This document shows, in pieces, positions 41,589-50,837 of a stretch of 64,000 nt of DNA (position 1 is the stretch's first letter; each line of letters opens with the position of its first letter). The translations under genes were made by a program, and so were the position numbers. Below the pieces are notes generated by a model. The model did not search any database. It was not told the DNA's origin and worked only from the letters and a program-made list of their open reading frames with translations. Source of the DNA: Muribaculum gordoncarteri (lineage in GTDB: Bacteria > Bacteroidota > Bacteroidia > Bacteroidales > Muribaculaceae); contig NZ_CP039393.1 of assembly GCF_004803695.1 (NCBI RefSeq), forward strand, positions 248,001-312,000, given 5' to 3'.

Positions 41589-43028
41589 ATGAAACTCAAG
41601 AATATCATCATGTCATGCGTGGCGCTGTTCATGGGCCTCTATGCCCAGGCTGCCGCTACATCGCTGCTTGCCGGCTCCGTGAAAATCGACGACCTTAAGG
41701 TTGAGCGCTCCGAGAGTCGTTTGTTGGTGTCGATGAACATCGATGTCGCCGCCTTGAAGCAGGGCGCGAGCAGGGAAACCGTACTAACTCCCGTCCTCAA
41801 GGACGACGAGGGCAACCGTGTCGCATTCCCTTCGGTTACAGTGGCCGGACGCAACCGCTACTACAGCCATCTCCGCAACGACGGCAACAATCCCACCCCC
41901 AATCTCTACCGCTCGGGCAAGACTTCAGTGATTCCCTACTCGGCCAACGTGGCCTATGAGCAGTGGATGGAGCAGGCTGAGCTCGCCATCGAGGAAGATG
42001 AATGCGGATGCGCAGGCCGCACCCTCCTTTCATCCGACGAACTCCTTCAGCAGCTCGACTTCAAGGAGAGGGTATTCGCTCCGCAGTTTGTGTTCATCAC
42101 TCCCGAAGCCGAAGTGGTGAAGGCGCGCGAGCTTCGCGGCTCGGCCTACATCGACTTCCCCGTCAACCGCACTGAGATATATCCCGACTATCGTCGCAAC
42201 CCCGAGGAGCTTGCCAAGATTCGCAAGACTATCGATGTCGTGCGCAACGATGCCGACACCCGCATAACCGCCCTCTCAATCAAGGGTTACGCTTCGCCCG
42301 AAGGCTCATACTCCAACAACGTGCGCCTCGCCAAGGGCCGTACCGAAACTCTGAAAAACTACGTGCAGAGCCTCTACGCCTTCGAGCCGGGACTCATACG
42401 CACATCTTTCGAGCCTGAGGACTGGGAAGGCCTCCGCCGTTATCTCGAAACATCAGGCATCGAAAACCGCGACCTCATTCTCGCACTTGTCGACAGCGAC
42501 CTCGAGCCCGACGCCAAGGACGCCCGCATCAAGCGTGACTTCCCCAAGCAGTATGCATTCCTTCTCGCCGAAGTATATCCCGGACTCCGTCACTCCGACT
42601 ACACAGTCGAATACGTAGTGCGCTCCTACACCGATGTCGAGGAGATAAAGGCCCTCATGCTCACCGCCCCGCAGAAACTCTCCCTCCAGGAGCTATTCCT
42701 CGTGGCTCAGTCAATGGAGCCCGGAACGCCCGAGTACATGGAAGTGTTTGAAATCGCCGTGCGCATGTACCCCGACGATCCCGTGGCCAATCTTAACGCC
42801 GCCAACTCCGCAATGCAGATTGGCGATTACGCGAAAGCCGCACGTTACCTCCTCAAGGCGGGCAACGATCCTCAGGCCATCTACGCGCGCGGTGTCCTTG
42901 CCGGACTTCAGGGCGATTACGATGCCGCCGAGCGCTACCTCAAGCAGGCCGCTCGCCTGAAAGTTGCAGTCGCTCCCGATGCCGTAGAGCAGCTTGAAGA
43001 GATGAAAAAGTACAACTCTAAAAAGTGA
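41589..43028 (+). CDS. DUF3868/OmpA-like fimbrial assembly protein
   Basis: 479 residues. Signal peptide to about AQAAA; N-terminal DUF3868 domain (about 25-180, SVKIDDLKVERSESRLLVSM). A central OmpA-like region has YIDFPVNRTEIYPDYRRNPEELAKIRKTIDVV and ITALSIKGYASPEGSYSNNVRLAKGR. A C-terminal TPR-like part follows (about 370-479, DDPVANLNAANSAMQIGDYAKAARYLL). A CGC pair (ECGCAGR) lies near residue 140. In type V fimbrial operons this protein follows DUF3575 and probably anchors the assembly complex to the cell wall (inferred). Confidence 0.85.
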   Translation: MKLKNIIMSCVALFMGLYAQAAATSLLAGSVKIDDLKVERSESRLLVSMNIDVAALKQGASRETVLTPVLKDDEGNRVAFPSVTVAGRNRYYSHLRNDGNNPTPNLYRSGKTSVIPYSANVAYEQWMEQAELAIEEDECGCAGRTLLSSDELLQQLDFKERVFAPQFVFITPEAEVVKARELRGSAYIDFPVNRTEIYPDYRRNPEELAKIRKTIDVVRNDADTRITALSIKGYASPEGSYSNNVRLAKGRTETLKNYVQSLYAFEPGLIRTSFEPEDWEGLRRYLETSGIENRDLILALVDSDLEPDAKDARIKRDFPKQYAFLLAEVYPGLRHSDYTVEYVVRSYTDVEEIKALMLTAPQKLSLQELFLVAQSMEPGTPEYMEVFEIAVRMYPDDPVANLNAANSAMQIGDYAKAARYLLKAGNDPQAIYARGVLAGLQGDYDAAERYLKQAARLKVAVAPDAVEQLEEMKKYNSKK

Positions 43029-43101
43029 CCAATCACAATTAACCCGATATAAATACTATAGCAAATAAAAAAATCAAATCATTTAACGAATCATTATAAC
43101 G

Positions 43102-45069
43102 ATGAAACACTTTAGCAAATTATTCGTAAGCGCATTCGCCGCCTTCTCAATGGTGGCTTGTAGCGAAGACCTTCCCGAGGGTGGCAACAATAATTTCTAT
43201 CCCGGAAGTGAAGACGACAAGGCTTATATTCAGGTTGATGTTAAGCTTCCCTCTGCTCCCGGCAGCCGTAGTGAAACCATTCCCGGTGGTGACGGCAGTC
43301 AAAGTGATGCTGGTGTTGAAGTAGGTAAGGACTATGAAAACAACGTACACACAATCCTCCTCGTTCTTGCCACTCCCGATGGCGGGTATGTTGACCACGG
43401 TCTTGTAGGCGGTCTTGGCACCAACGACAACAACAATCCTTCTACTGCAGTAAAGCCCAACGTAAAGGCTACTGCCTCTATTTCGCGTTCCAATTTGCAG
43501 GCTTTCTATGACAAAGATAACGTAAACCTGCTTCCTGAATATTCTGAAGGAATAAATGTATATGTTATCTGCAATCCTCTGCAGGAAATGATTGAAGTTC
43601 TTAACAAGGCTACTCGCTTATCTACTGAATGGCTCGATGCAAAATATAAGATAAAGGATGATGTCAACAGTGCTATATGGGCCAAGAAATCATTCCTTAT
43701 GGCAAGCCATGATGTTGCCAAGCGTAAACTTCCTGCAACATTCGCTGCATGGGACAACTATGCTTCTGAAAACTCTCCATTTGACCTTTGCGGCAATAAT
43801 GAGAATGGCGTTGACAATTCTCTTAACCAGACCACAAATTACATCGATGTAGAGCGTGCTGCCGCCCGTTTCGACTTCAAGGATGGAAGTGAGCTTGGCA
43901 ATAACACCTACGACCTTGGCAAAACCACTGCCGATAAGGAAGTGATGAAGGTGCAGCTCGTGCGCATGTCACTTGTCAACCTCAGCAAGGAGTTCTTCTT
44001 CCTTCGTCACACCTCAACCGACGGAACTTTGGCTGGCGCAATGATCGGCGGTCCTGAATATGGTCGTTATGTTGTTGACACCGATGCTGAATTCAAAAAG
44101 AATGAAAAGCTCATCGAGCATGCTGCTGAGTTCCCCAACTACGTTTTCTATCCTATGTTCAATTCCGAAGGTAAAATCGATGAAAATCAGCGTAACTTGT
44201 GGCATAATCACACTCTCGATGACGTACTTAACGGGGCCGAACAAGACACTGATGATTCTTGGAACAATCCTAAAGATGGTAAGAAGCCTTACGGCGATTA
44301 TGTAATCTGGCGTTATGCTGTAGAAAACACTATCCCCGCAGTTGAAGATTATCAGCGCAACGGTATATCTACCGGTGTTGTATTCAAGGGTAAGCTTTTG
44401 TCAGGTAGCAATACTGCCACAAAACACCCGAAATTGAACACTGCCATTAATGGTACCTACACCGTGCCTATGAAGGACGGAAAAGTTAATGGTTACGTTT
44501 ACACTGTTGACGGAAAGACCTATCCTATTATCTATGAGTTCCAGTCACAGATTTATGTAGGATGGAACGATGAGGTTATGGTACATGCCGCTGAGTACGG
44601 TCCCGGTTCTCCCCTTCACACTGCAGCTACTGTCGCTCCCGCAGGTGGCAAGAGCGTCAACGAGCTCTACCAGGCTCTTGTTGCAGCCGTACAGGAGAAC
44701 GACAAGGCCAAGGAAGAAGCTGCACTTGCTGCATTCCGTGCCGGTGCTACCGCTGCCGGATTCACTCTCTATCAGGCAAGCAGTGACGATAAATTCAATT
44801 CAGGTTACTTCTTCTACTATTACTACTGGAACCGTCACAACGACAACGATATGCCCGCAACAATGGGCCCGATGGAGTTTGGCGTAGTGCGCAACAATGT
44901 CTACAAGCTTGCCGTAACCAACATCAAGCGTCTTGGTCACCCCCGCATCACTCCCAATGATCCTGACCCCGTTACCCCCGACACCCCCGATGAAAAGGGC
45001 GATGTTTACCTGACTGTTTCTTGCCAGGTACTTCCTTGGACGGTTCGCGTCAACAACATTGAATTCTGA
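43102..45069 (+). CDS. Mfa1-like major fimbrial subunit
   Basis: 655 residues with a lipoprotein signal (AAFSMVACSEDLPEGG). An N-terminal strand (KAYIQVDVKLPSAPGSRSET) holds an Arg at about residue 56 suitable for gingipain-type processing. The middle has NVYVICNPLQEMIEVL-like and YIDVERAAARFDFKDGSE motifs. The C-terminus VRNNVYKLAVTNIKRLGHPR and a Pro/Asp-rich stretch before LTVSCQVLPWTVRVNNIEF are the Mfa1 C-terminal pattern. It should be the main shaft subunit of the fimbria. Codon use is notably uniform compared with the neighbours, suggesting high expression. Confidence 0.88.
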   Translation: MKHFSKLFVSAFAAFSMVACSEDLPEGGNNNFYPGSEDDKAYIQVDVKLPSAPGSRSETIPGGDGSQSDAGVEVGKDYENNVHTILLVLATPDGGYVDHGLVGGLGTNDNNNPSTAVKPNVKATASISRSNLQAFYDKDNVNLLPEYSEGINVYVICNPLQEMIEVLNKATRLSTEWLDAKYKIKDDVNSAIWAKKSFLMASHDVAKRKLPATFAAWDNYASENSPFDLCGNNENGVDNSLNQTTNYIDVERAAARFDFKDGSELGNNTYDLGKTTADKEVMKVQLVRMSLVNLSKEFFFLRHTSTDGTLAGAMIGGPEYGRYVVDTDAEFKKNEKLIEHAAEFPNYVFYPMFNSEGKIDENQRNLWHNHTLDDVLNGAEQDTDDSWNNPKDGKKPYGDYVIWRYAVENTIPAVEDYQRNGISTGVVFKGKLLSGSNTATKHPKLNTAINGTYTVPMKDGKVNGYVYTVDGKTYPIIYEFQSQIYVGWNDEVMVHAAEYGPGSPLHTAATVAPAGGKSVNELYQALVAAVQENDKAKEEAALAAFRAGATAAGFTLYQASSDDKFNSGYFFYYYYWNRHNDNDMPATMGPMEFGVVRNNVYKLAVTNIKRLGHPRITPNDPDPVTPDTPDEKGDVYLTVSCQVLPWTVRVNNIEF

Positions 45070-45078
45070 TAAATCAAT

Positions 45079-46128
45079 ATGAATTTTTCAAAATATCGAA
45101 ATAAAATGTCACGATGGCTCGGTGCGGCATGCTTTGCCGCACTCGGTGCCGCCGCTATGTCATCGTGCAGCGACGCAATCTACGACGACCTCGATCCCTG
45201 CCGCATTGGCGTGGAACTGAGATTTGTCTACGACTACAACATGGAGTGGGCCAACGCCTTCCCCGCCAAAGTCGACTGCGTAACGCTGTACATCTATGAC
45301 GCCGACGGACGCTATCTGGCACAACGATCCGAAACTTCCGAAGCATTGCGCGACGAGAACTACCGCATGATTCTCGACCTTCCGCAAGGCTCCTACCGAA
45401 TGGTAGCCTATGGCGGCACGACATGCGACAAACACTCGTTTTCGCTTGTCAACAAGCCCGACCAAGGATCGTTGATTACCGACCTGAGAGTCGCTATGGA
45501 CGACTGGTGCATCAACTCCTCACGCGAGTCGTCAAAATCGCTGCATCCCCTTTTCTGGGGTACTCTCGACGTGACGGTAAGTGGCGACGATTACACTCAA
45601 GCCACTCTGCCGATGATGAAGGACACTAACAACCTCCGCATACTGCTCCAGCATGTTTCGGGAAAGCCCGTCGACAACCGCGACTTTGACTTCAAGGTCA
45701 CCGACGACAACACTCTCCTCGGACATGACAACGCACCCCTCCCCGACGGTGGCATCACCTACCGCCCGTGGACCCGGGGTCAGGCCGTGGCCGGTTCCAA
45801 CACCGACGGCTCCAATGTCGAGGTTGCCTATGCCGAGTTGTCTATGTCACGACTCGTGACTCAAAACGCTCCCCGTCTTGTCATCACCCGTCACGCCGAT
45901 GGCGGTGAAGTGGTCAACATTCCCCTCATCAACTACCTGCTCCTGCTCAAAAGCGACCTTTACGCCAAGATGCCGGCTCAGGAGTTCCTTGACCGTGAAA
46001 GCGAGTGGTCGATGCTCTTCTTCCTCACCGGTGGTGACAACGAAGGCAACGGCGCCACTTGGCTGAAGACCCACATCGTCGTCAACGACTGGATTGTAAG
46101 ATTGAATGACATTGACATGACGGAATGA
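45079..46128 (+). CDS. FimB/Mfa2-like fimbrial anchor subunit
   Basis: 349 residues; lipoprotein signal (AAMSSCSDAIYDDLDPC). The motif CRIGVELRFVYDYNMEWANAFPAKVDCVTLYIYDADGRYL is the Mfa2/FimB N-domain signature. A second domain follows with LRILLQHVSGKPVDNRDFDFK. Mfa2/FimB proteins sit in the outer membrane, anchor the fimbria and limit its length. It lacks an obvious Arg cleavage site, as expected for an anchor. It overlaps the next gene by 4 bp (ATGA). Confidence 0.88.
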   Translation: MNFSKYRNKMSRWLGAACFAALGAAAMSSCSDAIYDDLDPCRIGVELRFVYDYNMEWANAFPAKVDCVTLYIYDADGRYLAQRSETSEALRDENYRMILDLPQGSYRMVAYGGTTCDKHSFSLVNKPDQGSLITDLRVAMDDWCINSSRESSKSLHPLFWGTLDVTVSGDDYTQATLPMMKDTNNLRILLQHVSGKPVDNRDFDFKVTDDNTLLGHDNAPLPDGGITYRPWTRGQAVAGSNTDGSNVEVAYAELSMSRLVTQNAPRLVITRHADGGEVVNIPLINYLLLLKSDLYAKMPAQEFLDRESEWSMLFFLTGGDNEGNGATWLKTHIVVNDWIVRLNDIDMTE

Positions 46129-47249
46129 AATCTTTGACCCGATACAAATATTATTTCACACTGATGATTGCCCTCGTCGTCGGAATGACTCTCCCGTCTT
46201 GTTCCGACGACGGCCAAGGGCCCGATGTCGTCAGCCCGCAGCAGTTGATCAACTACACGGTCACTCTACGTGTGGCAGGCGACACTCAGGGCTCTCGTGC
46301 CGATGGTTTTGACGATAACGACTACACCGGCGGAGGCGACGACGGTGATCTCGAGGATCCTGTAGGCGACTTCGAGAAGCTCGACCGCGTAAGGCTCATT
46401 GTCACCAATGAAGCCGGAGTTGTCGAGGCCAACTATGTCACCTTCTCCCACGAGATAACCGTGAAGCTCACCACCGGTAAGAAGAAGCTCTACATCATCG
46501 GCAACGAAGGCTCTTGGGACGACTTTGGCTCATTTGCCTCAGGCGTCAACTGGCTTTCGGCCGCCAAGGGCGACAACATCGGCGATGTCTACAGCGCAAT
46601 GCTCAACCTCTCGGCCGATCACTCCGTGATGGAAGGCACTCGACTCCCCATTACCGGAACAGCCGATGTGGAGCTCACCGAGCCCAAAACGCCTGAGGAT
46701 ATCAACCAGTCCACCGAGGTTTGGCTCCACCGCGCAGCCGTGAAGTTCACCTTCCGCATGCGCAACAACACCTCGCGCAAGTACACGGTTACCGACTTGA
46801 GCCTCGGCGGAATGTCGACTGCAATGTACCTTATGCCCAAAGGAATAACTATGGGCGGTAAGGACGGCAAGACCATCACCGCATTTGACGCAGTGCCCGA
46901 TGCCGCCACCTACGACATCGTGCGCACCCTCGCTGTGGAGCTGCCCGCAAAGGCCGCCGACGCCACCGACGGTGAGTGGATTCTCCTCTTCGACAAGCCC
47001 CTTTATGCCCTCGAAGGCAAGCTTTTGGAGAACAACGCCCCCAAGAACTATCCTTTATCGATAACCCTTGATGGACTTATAAGCTCTGAAATGAACTTGA
47101 AAGAGGTGCAGCTCCCCCGTGGCACACATGTATATGTCAACATCACGCTCAACAAGATTGAAGACCTCGATTTTGATTGGCAGATTGATTTGGTTCCATA
47201 CGCAGGTGTGACGCTTGAACCCGATTTCGGTCTTGATGCCGATGATTGA
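46125..47249 (+). CDS. Accessory fimbrial lipoprotein (Mfa3-like position)
   Basis: 374 residues with a lipoprotein signal (GMTLPSCSDDGQG). Fimbrillin-like N-domain: INYTVTLRVAGDTQGSRADG, an acidic Gly/Asp-rich linker (DDNDYTGGGDDGDLEDP), FEKLDRVRLIVTNEAGVVEAN and KLTTGKKKLYIIGNEG. The GSRAD Arg could be a processing site. Its place after the anchor gene matches the minor tip-associated subunits of Mfa/Fim operons. ATGA overlap with the anchor gene implies coupled translation. Confidence 0.78.
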   Translation: MKSLTRYKYYFTLMIALVVGMTLPSCSDDGQGPDVVSPQQLINYTVTLRVAGDTQGSRADGFDDNDYTGGGDDGDLEDPVGDFEKLDRVRLIVTNEAGVVEANYVTFSHEITVKLTTGKKKLYIIGNEGSWDDFGSFASGVNWLSAAKGDNIGDVYSAMLNLSADHSVMEGTRLPITGTADVELTEPKTPEDINQSTEVWLHRAAVKFTFRMRNNTSRKYTVTDLSLGGMSTAMYLMPKGITMGGKDGKTITAFDAVPDAATYDIVRTLAVELPAKAADATDGEWILLFDKPLYALEGKLLENNAPKNYPLSITLDGLISSEMNLKEVQLPRGTHVYVNITLNKIEDLDFDWQIDLVPYAGVTLEPDFGLDADD

Positions 47250-47284
47250 ACCCATTTATTATTGAATAGAAAACTGACTGAACA

Positions 47285-50200
47285 ATGAGATTTAACTTCT
47301 TATATATAACGTTGGTACTCGGCTTACTGTTGGGGCTTGTGTCGTGTCAGGACGACCGCCTTTACGATGATTCGGTCATCCCCGAAGGCGAAACTCTTGT
47401 TTCGGCAACCCTCAACTTTGAGTCATTCACTCCGGCTCTTGAATCACGTGCCGCCGGCGATGCCATTAAGGCTATCAAAACGCTGAGCATACTGATTTAT
47501 GACACGGAGGGTAATTTACTGGAAACACACACAAAGGATGAGTTAACTGATTACAAAGAGGAAACCAACACCAATTATCCCGAAGATTGGCCCGATAAAA
47601 ACGGAGTCGACAATCCCGGTTATCCCGAGCAAGGTGTTGAAGGCTCGACACCTCGTGCCACATTCAAGTTTAAATTGCCTATGGGCCGATACTATATCTA
47701 TGCCGTAGCCAATTATGATTTGACGGGAAAGGATGTTTCCACTGTGGAAAAGTTGAAAAACATTAAGCTCACGTGGGACAAAACCGCAATAGCCAACAAC
47801 AGTGAGATGTTTGGTTATTTCACTTTGACCAATACTGTAGGAGCTGATAAATTTCAGCCTGACGCACCGATCACATTGAATAAGTCGGTTTCCACAATTC
47901 ACTCTTGGATTAAGCGTGCTGCATCCAAGATTACCATAGCTTACGATGCCAAGAACATGAAAAACGGTGTCTTTGTTTACCTTAAAAATGCTACGATAAA
48001 GGACATCCCCGCTTCATGCTTCCTTGGCGCTGATAACACCCCCTCCTCAGCCGATGACCTTATCGCTGAAGGTGAGTCGTTTAAGTACTACAAAGGTGAC
48101 ACTCCTCCGGCTTATGATGAAAAATATCCTGCACGATTGACACGTGGAGGTGAAACTTCTACATTCGGTAGCGACCATGCTGAAAAGTCTGATGCTCTCT
48201 TCTTCTATGAGAATATGCAAGGTAAGGGCAAGGACAAGCGTCAGGATGCCGATGGCAACAACATTCTCGATGCTCCCGGTTTGCCCGGTGATGAGAAGTA
48301 TGTCCTTAAGGATGATAAGCCTTACGGTACCTATATAGAAGTTGAGGCTTATTATGTGCAGATTAATGCCGGACATGTAAGTCGAGGCGATATCAAATAT
48401 CGTTTTATGCTTGGCAAGGATGTCACCACCGATTATAATGCTGAACGAAATCATCACTACAAGCTTACTCTTAAGTTTAATGGTAACGCCAATGATGTCG
48501 ATTGGCACATAGAATACAAGGAGGATAAGCCCGGTATTGAGCTTCCTGAAAGATTCTATATCTCCTATCTATACAATCATAGCACTATGCTTCCTGTCAA
48601 AATTAATACGGGTGGTCGTAAGGTTGATTGGATGCGGGCTGATATTATAGAAAATAATTGGAAACCTGATGGGGCTCCTAATGATGGATCTATATATTAC
48701 GGCGGTTCTGTTAAAAATCCAGTTGCCGATGGTACGAAATATAAATACAATGGTTTCCTGTCATTGCATAAAACTACCGACACTCGATTGATTAGCACTG
48801 ATGTTACTGGTGGCAATAAAACATTTTATGAAAAAGCTCCTAAAAGAGGTGAGCGTATTTATGAAAATTTCGGTTTTGATAATAGCTATACAACTGAAGG
48901 GAGTGAGTCAGATGATAAATATAATGTATTGCCTGAAAATGATGACCCTAATCAGATAAATTTGGAAATACCTTTATACACTCGTGCTAAGCAGATGATA
49001 AAAGCCACAGGATATACAGGTAATAATCCATACGTGGCTTATCAGCGTACGGCTCGTGTCAAGGTATCGGTTAAGCTCTCCGGATTGGCTGATCCTATAA
49101 GTGAGGAGGTTGAGATTCGTCAGGTTCGCCGTATCGTTAATCCAAAGGGTGTCTATCGTGATGTAAACACTACTAATCCCGACTTTAAGGTCGAGCTTAA
49201 AGTTCAGGAAGGTGAGGAATCGACCGAGTTTACTAATCTTGCTTCTGAAGGTAAGTGGAAGGCTTATGTTGTTGTTGGAGATCGAGGTTTGGTAACTCTT
49301 AATGGAGCTACTGCTTTGAGTGGTGAGGAAGACGGAGCTGTGGGTGGTGACACCGGTTCCGACATCGCATTCAATATCCACTTCAATAACACTACTCCTG
49401 CCGGACAATCAAAGTTTGCCATAGTCAGGGTTGAGTACCATAACTACTCATGCTATCACCTCATATTTATCCGTCAAGGCGATGCTCCGACGGCATTGCT
49501 TAGCGGTGGTGCTAAATGGCACGCTAAAAATCTTAGAACGGCAACTGCCGAAGCTGAATCTCCCCTCGATGAAGGTTCATTGTTTAAATGGGGAAATCTT
49601 GACGAACCTATAGATGCTGAAAGTAATCAGTCAGATCTTAATTATGGTAAAATTCCGGCTCCCGGCGATTTTAAAGCTCCGGGAAATCTAACGCTTGTTG
49701 ATGGAACAAGCAAAGCATGGAGTGAGATTACATCTGAAAAGGACTATAAAATAGCAACTTTTAATTATCAAGGTCCCGGGAGAATAGCTGATTTGGATGA
49801 TTATGCCCAATTGTACCAAAACGAGTCCATTGAGCAAGGTTACGGTGTCCTATATGGTGATGGAGCTACTGGAACTGCTACGAATATTGATGTTGCCTAT
49901 GGCTATGGATACTATCGTGCTGATAAAGCTTCATGTGGCATGAGAGGATGCTTTGTTTATAATAAGTCAGAAACCGGAGAATATAGTGGAGTCAATGTAT
50001 TTTTCCCAATAGGTGCATCGGGTTATGGTAATCGTAAGTCCAGTGAATCAGGTATGTTAAGGTATTCATCAGCTCGAGTAAATTATTATCCGGAACATGC
50101 GACTTTTGCAAGGAGTGTTGAATGTCGACCGTTATTTTATGATTTATATCGTAGGCCAGGCGGTGTTTATTGGATTAATACACCTGTTCTTGTAACACAA

Positions 50201-50407
50201 GAACAATCCTCTACTGAAGGGAACTTATATTATTCTTTTGATGCCGACACCGAAGCCACCAAGGGTAAAAATTATACGAATGGGTGGGATTTTAATTATT
50301 TTACATTCGACTTTTTCCCGATTACTTATGCTAATGTATTTACTGGAGGATGGCTTGCTGATCTGATGAATGATTCAAATGCATTGTTTATTCGATGTGT
50401 TGATTAA
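47285..50407 (+). CDS. Large fimbrial tip protein candidate (1040 aa)
   Basis: Lipoprotein signal (GLVSCQDDRLYDD). A FimB/Mfa-like N-domain has LVSATLNFESFTPALESRAA (Arg near 58) and IKTLSILIYDTEGNLLETH. A central part has RNHHYKLTLKFNGNANDVDW, followed by beta-rich repeats. The last 250 residues contain NYGKIPAPGDFKAPGNLTLV, CGMRGCFVYNKSE, NVFFPIGASGYGNRKS and LRYSSARVNYYP, a pattern close to FISUMP/C-type-lectin-like tip domains with a single CGMRGC cysteine pair. This is the expected tip adhesin of locus 2. The 3' half is more AT-rich than the 5' half, as in the split tip gene of locus 1, suggesting exchange of the binding domain. Confidence 0.78.
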   Translation: MRFNFLYITLVLGLLLGLVSCQDDRLYDDSVIPEGETLVSATLNFESFTPALESRAAGDAIKAIKTLSILIYDTEGNLLETHTKDELTDYKEETNTNYPEDWPDKNGVDNPGYPEQGVEGSTPRATFKFKLPMGRYYIYAVANYDLTGKDVSTVEKLKNIKLTWDKTAIANNSEMFGYFTLTNTVGADKFQPDAPITLNKSVSTIHSWIKRAASKITIAYDAKNMKNGVFVYLKNATIKDIPASCFLGADNTPSSADDLIAEGESFKYYKGDTPPAYDEKYPARLTRGGETSTFGSDHAEKSDALFFYENMQGKGKDKRQDADGNNILDAPGLPGDEKYVLKDDKPYGTYIEVEAYYVQINAGHVSRGDIKYRFMLGKDVTTDYNAERNHHYKLTLKFNGNANDVDWHIEYKEDKPGIELPERFYISYLYNHSTMLPVKINTGGRKVDWMRADIIENNWKPDGAPNDGSIYYGGSVKNPVADGTKYKYNGFLSLHKTTDTRLISTDVTGGNKTFYEKAPKRGERIYENFGFDNSYTTEGSESDDKYNVLPENDDPNQINLEIPLYTRAKQMIKATGYTGNNPYVAYQRTARVKVSVKLSGLADPISEEVEIRQVRRIVNPKGVYRDVNTTNPDFKVELKVQEGEESTEFTNLASEGKWKAYVVVGDRGLVTLNGATALSGEEDGAVGGDTGSDIAFNIHFNNTTPAGQSKFAIVRVEYHNYSCYHLIFIRQGDAPTALLSGGAKWHAKNLRTATAEAESPLDEGSLFKWGNLDEPIDAESNQSDLNYGKIPAPGDFKAPGNLTLVDGTSKAWSEITSEKDYKIATFNYQGPGRIADLDDYAQLYQNESIEQGYGVLYGDGATGTATNIDVAYGYGYYRADKASCGMRGCFVYNKSETGEYSGVNVFFPIGASGYGNRKSSESGMLRYSSARVNYYPEHATFARSVECRPLFYDLYRRPGGVYWINTPVLVTQEQSSTEGNLYYSFDADTEATKGKNYTNGWDFNYFTFDFFPITYANVFTGGWLADLMNDSNALFIRCVD

Positions 50408-50432
50408 ATAATATACCTTTCCGATATATGTG

Positions 50433-50464
50433 CTGTGCCAACTAAAAATTGGCACAGTTTTTTT
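50433..50464 (+). terminator. Terminator of fimbrial locus 2
   Basis: Perfect 9-bp stem CTGTGCCAA (50433-50441) with TTGGCACAG (50449-50457), followed by seven T. Confidence 0.92.
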
Positions 50465-50837
50465 ATCCCCGCATACCCCGGGCACACCTCCACGCTCGCG
50501 ATATGCAACCCGCAAGGGGTAGCACCTTGGCATGTATCTCCCATCCACGGGTGACGCTGACGCTCACCCTCGCCCTGGATGACGCTCACCCTCGCCCCGG
50601 GTGCCGCTAACGCTTCACCACGCCCCGCGTCAGCGCCGGGCGCAAACCCCCGCACCATCAGACCCCCGCGTTAGCGCCAAAGCTGCAGAGCAGCTTAATA
50701 ACGTTAGGCCCGCGCAAGGCCGCCGTTAGGCGTCCGCAGCACGGGTATAGGGTACAGGGTACATGTGTTAAAAAGTATCGGCGGCCGGATGCTGGGTGCA
50801 TCCGACCGCCGGTTATGTGTCGTGTTGACGATGTGCG
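50465..50837. repeat. GC-rich gene-free stretch with short tandem repeats
   Basis: GACGCTCACCCTCGCCC occurs at 50559-50575 and 50581-50597 (period 22), with related fragments around (GTGACGCTGACGCT before, GCCGCTAACGCTTC after). No ORF in this stretch is credible. Composition is sharply GC-rich compared with the preceding tip gene. Confidence 0.6.

Noticed and set aside
50404-50658. 84-codon minus-strand ORF in the GC-rich repeat tract
   Set aside because: It covers a terminator and tandem repeats; translation is low-complexity without start context.
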